Shown here: piece by piece, positions 43,621 to 51,266 of the stretch
Position numbering within the stretch: position 1 is the first letter of the stretch
How the letters are laid out: each line of letters begins with the position of its first letter
Assembly (NCBI GenBank): GCA_943787375.1
Contig: CALSME010000009.1
Span: 1 to 64,000 of the forward strand
From: an uncultured Polaribacter sp.
GTDB lineage: Bacteria > Bacteroidota > Bacteroidia > Flavobacteriales > Flavobacteriaceae
Direction: 5' to 3'
DNA length: 64,000 nucleotides
The notes under the pieces: generated by a model
Told to the model about the DNA's origin: nothing
What the model saw: the letters and a program-made list of their open reading frames with translations, nothing else
Database searches by the model: none
Made by a program: the position numbers and the translations under genes

Positions 43621-44484
43621 TTACAAGACTTCAAAAACTTCCAAAGCTTTATTAAATGCGCTTTCAAAACTCATGGGTTTCAAGTTTGTATTTGCTTTTT
43701 GAGCCGTAAAATAGGAGAGTAATTTTTCTGTAGGCATGTTGCCAGTCAAATCATCTTTTGCCATAGGGCAACCTCCAAATCCTTTGATAGCGCCGTCAAA
43801 TCGGTTGCAACCCGCTTTATAGGCAGCATCTACCTTTTCGTACCATTTATCTGGTGTAGTATGCAAATGCGCCCCAAATTCAATTGTTGGGTAAGCAGGA
43901 ATTAAATTTGAAAAAAGGTGATGAATCACCTCGGGTGTTGAACTCCCAACAGTATCGGATAGGGATAAAATTTTAACCCCCATTTGAGACATTTTCTCTG
44001 TCCATTTCGCTACAATGTCTACATTCCAAGGATCTCCATACGGATTTCCAAAACCCATTGACAAATAAGCGACTACTTCTTTGTTTGTTTTGGACGCAAT
44101 GTTTAAAATTCCGTCTAAAGTTGCAATCGATTCGGCAATCGTTTTGTGTGTATTTCGCATTTGAAAATTTTCTGAAATAGAAAATGGATAGCCTAAATAA
44201 TCAATTTCTTCAAATTGTGAAGCATCGTTGGCACCTCTGATATTGGCGATAATTGCCAATAACTTACTGGTTGTTTTGGACAAATCTAATTTTGATAAAA
44301 CTTCAGCAGTATCTCGCATTTGCGGAATCGCTTTTGGAGAAACAAAGCTTCCAAAATCAATGGTATCAAACCCTACTTTTAAAAGCGAATTGAGATACAG
44401 TACCTTTTTATCGGTAGGAATAAAATGAGACTTTATGCCTTGCATGGCATCTCGTGGACATTCTATGATTTTAACTTTATACAT
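43621..44484 (-). CDS. Hydroxymethylglutaryl-CoA lyase
   Basis: 287 residues from ATG 44484 (a TTG at 44493 is less likely). Cleaves HMG-CoA into acetyl-CoA and acetoacetate in leucine and ketone-body breakdown. TIM-barrel start VKIIECPRDAMQG (Arg-Asp-x-x-Gln motif), metal His pair in FGAHLHTTPD, and the signature loop GGCPMAKDDLTGNMPTE with the catalytic Cys. N-terminus ECPRDAMQG differs from the usual VGPRDGLQ but keeps the Arg-Asp pair and the Gln that bind Mg2+ and substrate. The downstream nucleotidase begins 55 bp on. Confidence 0.9.
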   Translation of the reverse strand: MYKVKIIECPRDAMQGIKSHFIPTDKKVLYLNSLLKVGFDTIDFGSFVSPKAIPQMRDTAEVLSKLDLSKTTSKLLAIIANIRGANDASQFEEIDYLGYPFSISENFQMRNTHKTIAESIATLDGILNIASKTNKEVVAYLSMGFGNPYGDPWNVDIVAKWTEKMSQMGVKILSLSDTVGSSTPEVIHHLFSNLIPAYPTIEFGAHLHTTPDKWYEKVDAAYKAGCNRFDGAIKGFGGCPMAKDDLTGNMPTEKLLSYFTAQKANTNLKPMSFESAFNKALEVFEVL

Positions 44485-44539
44485 CTGTCTCAAAGATAGA
44501 CAAACAATTGAATATCAAAAAGAATATATGAATGGAAAA

Positions 44540-45154
44540 TTAAAGGATAATGAAGATGGAAATGACCACAAAAACAACAATTTGTCCCCATTTTAAATAC
44601 CATCCGATGTTTTTCCTTTTGGATATAGCATCTGAAATCTGACCACCTAAGAGTGCTATTGCTCCAAAAATAAGGAATGAAACAAATATAAAAAGCATCC
44701 CTAAAACATAAAATTGAACGAGATGAGATAACTGTTTTGAAAATAGAAATTGAGGAAAAAAGGCTAGAAAAAACAGGGTTACTTTCGGATTCAATACATT
44801 CATTAGAAATCCTTTTTTAAACAATTCTATCGTTGTTTTTTGAAGTACATGTTCCGTAGAAAAGGCAATTTTTTCATCGCTTTTATATACCTGATATGCC
44901 AAGTACAATAGATAGCTTGCTCCAAAAATTTTGACCCCAATGAAAAAGAATGGCTGCTGTTCTATAAGGGTAGAAATGCCAAACGCAACAAATGTTGTAT
45001 GAACAAGACAGCCTGTCATTAAACCAACAACGGTTGCTATCCCATATTTTTTACCATTTACAATACTTTGAGTTAGTACAAAAACATTATCGGGTCCTGG
45101 AGAAATTGCCAAGATTGCAGTAGCAAAAATAAAAGCACTTAGGGTTTCTAACAT
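44540..45154 (-). CDS. LysE/RhtB-family amino-acid exporter
   Basis: 204 residues with six TM helices. The N-terminal SPGPDNVFVLTQSIVNGKKYG (minus its last residue, about 19-38) is the family signature, followed by GIATVVGLMTGCLVH and NPKVTLFFLAFFPQF. Such transporters export homoserine, threonine, lysine or leucine by proton antiport; the substrate is not predictable. Single gene between HMG-CoA lyase and pyrD. Confidence 0.92.
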   Translation of the reverse strand: MLETLSAFIFATAILAISPGPDNVFVLTQSIVNGKKYGIATVVGLMTGCLVHTTFVAFGISTLIEQQPFFFIGVKIFGASYLLYLAYQVYKSDEKIAFSTEHVLQKTTIELFKKGFLMNVLNPKVTLFFLAFFPQFLFSKQLSHLVQFYVLGMLFIFVSFLIFGAIALLGGQISDAISKRKNIGWYLKWGQIVVFVVISIFIIL

Positions 45155-45220
45155 TTTATTAAAAAGTGAAAATTGACAGTTTTAGCATTCCATTATTTTA
45201 ATAATGGAAGATAGAATTTC

Positions 45221-46255
45221 TTATAAATTTGCCAAGATTTCCTTATTTATTTTTTTGATCAAACTGGGGCCTTCATATATGAATCCAGTATAAATTTGAA
45301 CCAAATCGGCACCAGCATTTATTTTTTCGATGGCATCTTCTGCCGAGTGAATTCCTCCTACTCCAATAATTGGAAAGGATTTGTTTGATTTGTCGGACAA
45401 ATACTGAATTACTTTCGTGCTTTGGTTTTTAATCGGTTGTCCACTGACTCCTCCATTACCTATAATTGCTAACTGTTCTTTAGAGGCCTTTAAATTGGCT
45501 CTGGTGGTGGAAGTATTGGATGCAATGACACCATCGATTTTTGTTTCTGCAACCAGTTCGATAATTTCATCCAATTGTTGGTTGTTTAAATCGGGTGCTA
45601 TTTTTAATAAGATCGGTTTCTGAATTGCTTGTGCATTGTTTAGTTTCTGACATTCGGTAATCAGCGACACTAAATACGTTTTATCGTTGAGTTTTGCATG
45701 ACTGCCAACGTTTGGACAGCTCACATTCAGTACAAAATAATCTACATAAGGATGTAAACCTTCAAAACAAATTTTATAATCTTGGGTATAGTTTTCAGGA
45801 GATGTTTGGGTATTTTTCCCAATATTACCCCCAATAATTAATTTTCCTCTATTCTTTTTTAATTGGTGAATAGCGGTTTCTAAGCCTTCATTGTTGAAGC
45901 CCATTCGGTTGATAATTCCCTGATCGGCTTTTAATCGAAACAATCGTTTTTTAGGGTTCCCGGCTTGTCCTTTTGGAGTAACCGTTCCAATTTCTATAAA
46001 TCCGAAACCAAAGTTTGCCAATTCATTATACAGCACCGCATTTTTATCAAAACCAGCCGCCAAACCTACAGGGTTCTTAAACTTGATTCCGAATAAAGTA
46101 CGTTCTAATTTTTTATCGTTTACTTGATACAGCACTCTGAAAATTGCTGGCACTAAAGGAATTTTACAAAAGATTCTAATGAGTGAAAATGTAAAGTAAT
46201 GTACCTTTTCTGGATCGAATAAAAATAAAACAGGTCTTAGTAGTAGTTTGTACAT
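45221..46255 (-). CDS. pyrD: Dihydroorotate dehydrogenase (quinone), class 2
   Basis: 344 residues. Oxidises dihydroorotate to orotate with FMN and reduces quinone at the inner membrane. N-terminal helices ([20 protein letters not shown] split over 4-23) form the membrane-quinone tunnel that defines class 2; [40 protein letters not shown], and [13 protein letters not shown] with the catalytic Ser, then [10 protein letters not shown] and [11 protein letters not shown] are the FMN and substrate motifs. Full length. Confidence 0.95.
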   Translation of the reverse strand: MYKLLLRPVLFLFDPEKVHYFTFSLIRIFCKIPLVPAIFRVLYQVNDKKLERTLFGIKFKNPVGLAAGFDKNAVLYNELANFGFGFIEIGTVTPKGQAGNPKKRLFRLKADQGIINRMGFNNEGLETAIHQLKKNRGKLIIGGNIGKNTQTSPENYTQDYKICFEGLHPYVDYFVLNVSCPNVGSHAKLNDKTYLVSLITECQKLNNAQAIQKPILLKIAPDLNNQQLDEIIELVAETKIDGVIASNTSTTRANLKASKEQLAIIGNGGVSGQPIKNQSTKVIQYLSDKSNKSFPIIGVGGIHSAEDAIEKINAGADLVQIYTGFIYEGPSLIKKINKEILANL

Positions 46256-46303
46256 ATATATGTTTTGAGTCTGTATTATAAATTCGGTTGATTTTGAAAA
46301 TAT

Positions 46304-46333
46304 AAAAAAACTCCATGGTTCGTGGAGCTTTTA
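46304..46333 (-). terminator. Likely terminator of pheT
   Basis: Short stem CTCCA / TGGAG with a seven-base loop between an A tract and a T tract, starting three bases after the pheT stop on the minus strand. The five-bp core is weak; the flanking A-T pairs extend it. Confidence 0.55.
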
Positions 46334-46335
46334 AA

Positions 46336-48762
46336 TTATCTTAAAACAGCTTCTAAATTCTTTTCGAATGTTTGCTGTAATTTTTGCATTATTTTATCAA
46401 TTTGCTTGTCTTCCAAGGTCTTTGTTTTGTCTTGTAATAAGAAACTAACAGCATAAGATTTTTTTCCTTCTGGTAATTTATCTCCTTCATAGACATCGAA
46501 CAAATCGACTTCTTTTAACAAATTTTTCTCAGACTGAAAGGCCAAATTATAAATCTCTTTGAATTCGATTTTGGTATCTAATAAGAGCGCTAAATCTCTT
46601 TTAACAGCTGGAAATTTTGTTAAATCTGAAACTTTCACATTTTTATTTCCTGTTATTTTAAGAATCGTATCCCAATTAAAATCAGCAAACAAAACTTCTT
46701 GTTTGATTCCAAATTCTTTTAATAAGCTTGATTTTATAACACCAAACTCCACCAGTTTCATTTTTCCTAAACCTAGGGTGATTCCTTCTGAAAACACATC
46801 CTGTTTGCTTGGTGTTGTTTTTAAAGTATCGATCCCTAATCGAGCTAAAACAGCTGTAATCACTCCTTTTGCATAGAAAAAATCCGAGGTTTTAGAAGGT
46901 AAACTCCAACTCTCTTTTACTCTTTCCCCAGTAATAAACAAGGTTAAATGCTTGTCTTCTTGGTAGGCATCATTGTATTTATGATAGGTTTTACCAAACT
47001 CATAAAACTTTATTGAATTGTTTTTTCGATTGATATTGTAGGCAACAGATTCCAATCCACTAAATAACAAGGATTGGCGCATTACCTTCAAATCGTTACT
47101 CAACGGATTTAGCATCGCTACGTTGGCAGATTCATTGATATTCTCTGAGTAGGTTGTATATACTGGTTTTGTTAGCGAATTTGCCATCGTTTCATTAAAT
47201 CCTAGGTTGGATAATTGATTGGCAACCACATTTTCAATTTTCGTTTCTTTGTTTGAATCGAAAGAAATGGAAGTATTTAATTTGTGCGAAAATTCAATAT
47301 TATTGTAGCCATATACTCTTAATATTTCTTCTATAATATCGGCTTCACGTTGCACATCGGTTCTGTATGAAGGAATGGTTAACCCTAAACCACCTTCTGT
47401 TTCACTATTAATTTTAATTTCTAAGGAAGCTAATATTTTTTTAATCGTTTCTTTTGGAATTTCTTGCCCAATTAAACGGTATGCATTTTCGTAAGATAAG
47501 AATACTTGAAAGTCTTCGATTTTTTCTGGGAAAAAATCAGAAATATCCGATCCCATTTTACCGCCTGCATATTCTTCAATTAACAAAGCGGCTCTTTTCA
47601 AGGCGTATTTTGTCATGTTTATGTCAATTCCACGTTCAAAACGGAATGAAGCATCTGTATTTAATGCATGTCTTTTTGCTGTCTTTCGAACAGAAACTGG
47701 ATTAAAATAGGCACTTTCTAAGAAAATGGAAGTGGTAAATTCTGAAACTCCAGACTTCAACCCTCCAAAAACTCCTGCAATACAAAGTGGGTTAGAATCT
47801 GCATCACAAATCATAATGTCTTCTGATGACAAAGCTCTTTCTACACCATCGAGCGTGGTAAATGGTGTGTCTTGTGCTAATGTTTTTACAAGAATTTTAT
47901 TTCCTTTTATTTTTTGAGCATCAAAAGCATGCAAAGGTTGTCCGAGTTCGTGAAGTACATAATTTGTAATGTCTACAATATTATTTTTTGGTGTAATCCC
48001 AATCGATTTTAATCTGTTTTGAATCCATTCTGGAGATGCTTTTACTGTAACATCTGTAATGGTAATTCCACAGTATCTTGGAGCTTGCTCTCTATCTTCT
48101 ACCTCAACATCAATTCGTAAGGTTCTTTCATCTACATGAAAATCACTCACAGAGGGGGATATTAATTCCAAGTTGATGTCTTGTTGCATGAGGCCCGCTT
48201 TTAAATCTCTAGCAACACCAAAGTGGCTCATTGCATCTGATCTGTTGGGGGTTAATCCAATTTCAAAAACCGAATCAACTTCAATATTAAAAACACTTGC
48301 TGCGGGTGTTCCTACTTTTATCTCTGCATCTAAAACAAGAATCCCGTCATGTCCAGTACCAAGACCTAATTCGTCTTCGGCACAAATCATCCCATGACTT
48401 TCCTCGCCTCTAATTTTGCCTTTTTTTATTTTAAAACTTTCGCCTTTGTCATCATACAATAAAGTTCCAATAGTAGCTACGGGTACTTTTTGTCCAGCAG
48501 CAACATTGGGAGCACCACATACAATCTGTACTGGATTTCCATCTCCAAGATCTACCGTTGTGACTTTTAATCGGTCTGCATTAGGGTGTTGAATGCAGGT
48601 TAAAACTTCTCCAACAACAATTCCCTTCAAGCTTCCCTTGATAGCTTCTTTCGTTTCAATCCCTTCCACTTCCAATCCTAAATCGGTTAACAATTCTCCA
48701 GTTTTGGTGGCATCCCAATCTGTTTGTAAAAATTGTTTAATCCAATTGTATGATATTTTCAT
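46336..48762 (-). CDS. pheT: Phenylalanyl-tRNA synthetase beta subunit
   Basis: 808 residues. Forms (alpha-beta)2 with PheS and binds tRNA-Phe. Domains in order: N-terminal B1 with tRNA-binding OB fold (KGIVVGEVLTCIQHPNADRLKVT split around 44-66, GAPNVAAGQKVPVA), B3/B4 editing domain (about 205-390), B5 DNA-binding-like domain, catalytic-like core, and C-terminal anticodon-binding ferredoxin fold (FPAVKRDLALLLD). Editing and tRNA regions look complete. pheS is not adjacent in the window. The restriction island begins upstream of it. Confidence 0.97.
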   Translation of the reverse strand: MKISYNWIKQFLQTDWDATKTGELLTDLGLEVEGIETKEAIKGSLKGIVVGEVLTCIQHPNADRLKVTTVDLGDGNPVQIVCGAPNVAAGQKVPVATIGTLLYDDKGESFKIKKGKIRGEESHGMICAEDELGLGTGHDGILVLDAEIKVGTPAASVFNIEVDSVFEIGLTPNRSDAMSHFGVARDLKAGLMQQDINLELISPSVSDFHVDERTLRIDVEVEDREQAPRYCGITITDVTVKASPEWIQNRLKSIGITPKNNIVDITNYVLHELGQPLHAFDAQKIKGNKILVKTLAQDTPFTTLDGVERALSSEDIMICDADSNPLCIAGVFGGLKSGVSEFTTSIFLESAYFNPVSVRKTAKRHALNTDASFRFERGIDINMTKYALKRAALLIEEYAGGKMGSDISDFFPEKIEDFQVFLSYENAYRLIGQEIPKETIKKILASLEIKINSETEGGLGLTIPSYRTDVQREADIIEEILRVYGYNNIEFSHKLNTSISFDSNKETKIENVVANQLSNLGFNETMANSLTKPVYTTYSENINESANVAMLNPLSNDLKVMRQSLLFSGLESVAYNINRKNNSIKFYEFGKTYHKYNDAYQEDKHLTLFITGERVKESWSLPSKTSDFFYAKGVITAVLARLGIDTLKTTPSKQDVFSEGITLGLGKMKLVEFGVIKSSLLKEFGIKQEVLFADFNWDTILKITGNKNVKVSDLTKFPAVKRDLALLLDTKIEFKEIYNLAFQSEKNLLKEVDLFDVYEGDKLPEGKKSYAVSFLLQDKTKTLEDKQIDKIMQKLQQTFEKNLEAVLR

Positions 48763-48943
48763 AATTTATCTGCTATTTACTCCTGCAAATTTACTGATTT
48801 TCTCCTTTTTATAGCGGGTTTTTCTTTTTTAAAATACGGCTACTTATTCACAAGAAGTAAACAGCTTAATTTTGTGTTTCATGGTCTAGTGTTTGTAATT
48901 ACCCGACTGTGAATATGTAAGATTTTCATTGTTTGCAATTCCG

Positions 48944-49927
48944 CTATGCCATTAAATTGTAGCTTTCACTTGGCGGAAACAATAACTCAATTCCTTTCGG
49001 TTTGATTTTAAACAATGGACCTTTTTCGACCACTTTTCCTTTTGAGTTTCGCTTAATTAAATGGTCAAGCGTAATTATTCCTTGTTCAACTAGTAAGTCA
49101 AATTGAGAAGTAATTGGCTTTTTGGTGTGCTCTACCAATTTATATTGAAAATGCTCTCGGTCATTTATTCTAGTACTTTCGGCTTCTACCCAAAACGTTT
49201 CTTTATGTTTTGTTTTTAGTCGGTTATGAAGTTTGTCCAACGTCCAAACCACAAAATCTCCAACTTCTGGATTATCAGAGTTTTCAATTAGTTGTTTAAT
49301 ATCGCTATCAATTCTTAGATTCAAACCTTGCGAGTTTCTCGTAATTGCTGAAACTGTGCAATACAATTTAAAATCCTCTTCTCGTTCATAACCAAAATTG
49401 TCGAGAATTTCTGCCGAACTTTTAAACTTGCTTAATTTCCAATCTGGAACTTGTGCAAATAGATTTTTTCGGTTTGTTTTGCTATTTCTGAATGATTTAA
49501 GTTCAATTCCTTTATAATCTGATTGTTTAGACGAGTTAATGTCAATTTCTAGTGCAGTTTCAAGTGTTCTGCCTACAGAAGTGTCAGCATCAACCATTGA
49601 AGGAATTGGGCCATCATTTGCTATTTTTCTTAGCATTGCCAGAAGCTCAAAAGCGACTTCATTCTCAGTTGTGTTAATTGCATTAATTAACTCTTGAAAT
49701 GGATTTAGAATTGAAGAATTAATCAATTCTCTAATGTCTAATTTTGTCAAGTTGAAAACCTGAAATTGACTATCAAAGTACGTTATTGCAATAATATCAT
49801 TTGGGTCTGCAACCTTTGTTAAGCTGTAAAACCAAATTCGTGGGTCTCCTTTTTTAGTGGAAGGACGATATAAAGATGCTTGTGATTTTATTGTCTTAAA
49901 ACCAGTATGTATAATTGCTGGAATCAT
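48944..49927 (-). CDS. MvaI/BcnI-family type II restriction endonuclease with missing start
   Basis: From the first ATG (49927) the frame gives 327 residues. The nuclease motif is the MvaI/BcnI pattern: SVGRTLETALEIDINSS then DYKGIELKSFR, holding the PD-(D/E)xK residues Asp, Glu and Lys; MvaI and BcnI cut CCWGG and CCSGG as monomers. The same frame stays open 56 codons further upstream to a TAG at 50096-50098 and the extra part reads like real family sequence (LIEPTETGLKKSIIDATGSV, then YELQKQGTESKI), yet contains no ATG, GTG or TTG. The first ATG would remove this stretch. A C-terminal helical part (FDLLVEQGIITLDHLIKRNSK) resembles a winged domain. Adjacent to mrr and a C5 methyltransferase. 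Confidence 0.85.
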   Translation of the reverse strand: MIPAIIHTGFKTIKSQASLYRPSTKKGDPRIWFYSLTKVADPNDIIAITYFDSQFQVFNLTKLDIRELINSSILNPFQELINAINTTENEVAFELLAMLRKIANDGPIPSMVDADTSVGRTLETALEIDINSSKQSDYKGIELKSFRNSKTNRKNLFAQVPDWKLSKFKSSAEILDNFGYEREEDFKLYCTVSAITRNSQGLNLRIDSDIKQLIENSDNPEVGDFVVWTLDKLHNRLKTKHKETFWVEAESTRINDREHFQYKLVEHTKKPITSQFDLLVEQGIITLDHLIKRNSKGKVVEKGPLFKIKPKGIELLFPPSESYNLMA

Positions 49928-50095
49928 TATTTTACTTTCTGTACCTTGTTTTTGTAATTCGTAATCGTGAATATTTTCACTTTTTAAATAACTTCGGACA
50001 GAACCAGTTGCATCTATTATGGATTTTTTTAATCCGGTTTCGGTTGGTTCAATTAAAGTAAGAGAAACTTGAAATAAAAATAATTTGGGTGTTAC
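49928..50095 (-). other. Start-codon-less N-terminal extension of the endonuclease frame
   Basis: Fifty-six in-frame sense codons continue the restriction endonuclease upstream of its first ATG; the segment reads as protein and not as leader. It is bounded upstream by a TAG (50096-50098), immediately next to the GC-rich repeat. Candidates for non-standard initiation are ATT at Ile15 of the segment or none at all. Confidence 0.65.
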
Positions 50096-50097
50096 CT

Positions 50098-50164
50098 AAA
50101 GGTCGGGCTATCCGTTACAAGTCCTCGCTCGTGCCTCGTTGTGGGCTTTCCACTTCTATCCCTA
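50098..50164. repeat. GC-rich repeat element between mrr and the endonuclease
   Basis: About 67 bases from GGTCGGGCTATCCGTTAC to CTATCCCTAACGC, far more GC-rich than its surroundings. It holds direct words GGGCTATCC and GGGCTTTCC, CTATCC twice, CCTCG twice, and an ACAA/TTGT dyad. From memory, blocks ending in CTATCCCTAACGC recur in intergenic positions of flavobacterial accessory regions. Its left edge abuts the TAG that ends the endonuclease frame upstream. Confidence 0.5.
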
Positions 50165-50180
50165 ACGCAAAAGAAAACCG

Positions 50181-50987
50181 TTAGAAATTTTTAAACCAGT
50201 TTTCGTCAATTGTAACCTCTTCTTTAAATTCTACAGAAACTCCAAGTCCGAGTTCTTTTAGTTTTTCAACTAATAAATCTCCGTCAATTAAATCTATTAC
50301 TGGTGCTCCATCTCTTGATGCTTCAGCAATTGCATCTCTTGTAAACATACCAGTAGTAATAAATAAACCTTTATCAGTTCTACCAACCATTGCGCCACGA
50401 AAATCTCTCATATCTTTTGCACCAACTTTGCCTTTATATCTTTTACATTGGAATATAATATGAAAACTTAAAATACCATTTATTTTGGCGATACCAACTC
50501 CATCAATTCCGCCATCTCCAGTTCTTCCAGTAACTTCAACTTGTGAAAACCCTTTTTCTCTTAATATTCGCTGAACTAAACGTTCAAATGCATTAGAAGA
50601 AAGATTTTCAGTAATTACATTTAGTAATTTTTCTTTCCATTCTTCATCATCTGTTATTTCTTCATCAACTTTTTTAGCTTCACTTTTATCAAAACGGATT
50701 TTAAATTTAGGAAGAGTGATTTCTTGATTAGCTTTTATTGCCCAAACACCTCGTTTAGAATTTTCAATTAATCCTTGGTTTTTCAGCATTGTTCTGACCC
50801 AAGCCATTTGATATTCAAATTCGGTTTGGTTAGTGTTTTTATGCATTTTATTCAATAATTCTTCTGGCAATTGAAGAATATCAATTACTTTATTATTTAT
50901 TTCATCATTCGAGCCAGAGCCACCTAGTTCAGTTAAAGCCTGTATCGTATAATTAAAAAAATATTCTCTTTTTGGAAATGATTTCAT
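50181..50987 (-). CDS. Mrr-like restriction endonuclease (type IV)
   Basis: 268 residues from the ATG at 50987 (a TTG at 50996 is less likely). N-terminal winged-helix Mrr_N domain (residues about 1-95: FFNYTIQALTELGGSGSNDEI, minus one residue) and C-terminal Mrr catalytic domain with FERLVQRILREKGF, TGRTGDGGIDGVG (Asp) and IIFQCKRYKG (QxK), the PD-(D/E)xK variant of the Mrr family. Known Mrr enzymes cut methylated DNA in invading elements. Its presence next to a type II system with a C5 methyltransferase is notable. Start codon is only 27 bp from the divergent small ORF. Confidence 0.9.
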   Translation of the reverse strand: MKSFPKREYFFNYTIQALTELGGSGSNDEINNKVIDILQLPEELLNKMHKNTNQTEFEYQMAWVRTMLKNQGLIENSKRGVWAIKANQEITLPKFKIRFDKSEAKKVDEEITDDEEWKEKLLNVITENLSSNAFERLVQRILREKGFSQVEVTGRTGDGGIDGVGIAKINGILSFHIIFQCKRYKGKVGAKDMRDFRGAMVGRTDKGLFITTGMFTRDAIAEASRDGAPVIDLIDGDLLVEKLKELGLGVSVEFKEEVTIDENWFKNF

Positions 50988-51014
50988 ATTTTGCAATATA
51001 CAATTTTTAAAAAA

Positions 51015-51266
51015 ATGGAAGTAAAAAATTTAGAACATCTTAAAGAACTTGCGAATAATAAAAATGGCGATTTTGAAGATTTTCATATTATTTTAGCGAA
51101 CGGTTTGGCTAAAAGCAGTAAGAGGATATTATATTATCCTGAATTTGATGAATTTTCATTAATTCATGAAATAGACGAATCGTATCAAGAATTCAATTCT
51201 TCAGAAATAGGAATTAAAACGAATTTGATTTCAGCAATTAGCACTAAATCTCTATTTAAAGGTTAA
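51015..51266 (+). CDS. Small protein of unknown function in the restriction island
   Basis: 83 residues from the ATG at 51015 (an upstream start at 50991 would overlap the mrr start). Acidic/hydrophobic pattern MEVKNLEHLKELANNKNGDF, then FHIILANGLAKSSKRILYYP and FSLIHEIDESYQEFN. It ends exactly next to the methyltransferase stop on the other strand (51266/51267), and starts 27 bp from the divergent mrr start. The compact, fully ordered sequence and correct codon use suggest a real gene. No fold recognised. It could be a regulator or antitoxin-like modulator of the system; no direct evidence. Confidence 0.65.
   Translation: MEVKNLEHLKELANNKNGDFEDFHIILANGLAKSSKRILYYPEFDEFSLIHEIDESYQEFNSSEIGIKTNLISAISTKSLFKG

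Noticed and set aside
49928-50095. Reading the 168-base upstream stretch as an ordinary untranslated leader of the endonuclease
   Set aside because: It is free of stops, reads as protein and continues the family pattern, so a leader is less likely than a lost or unusual start.
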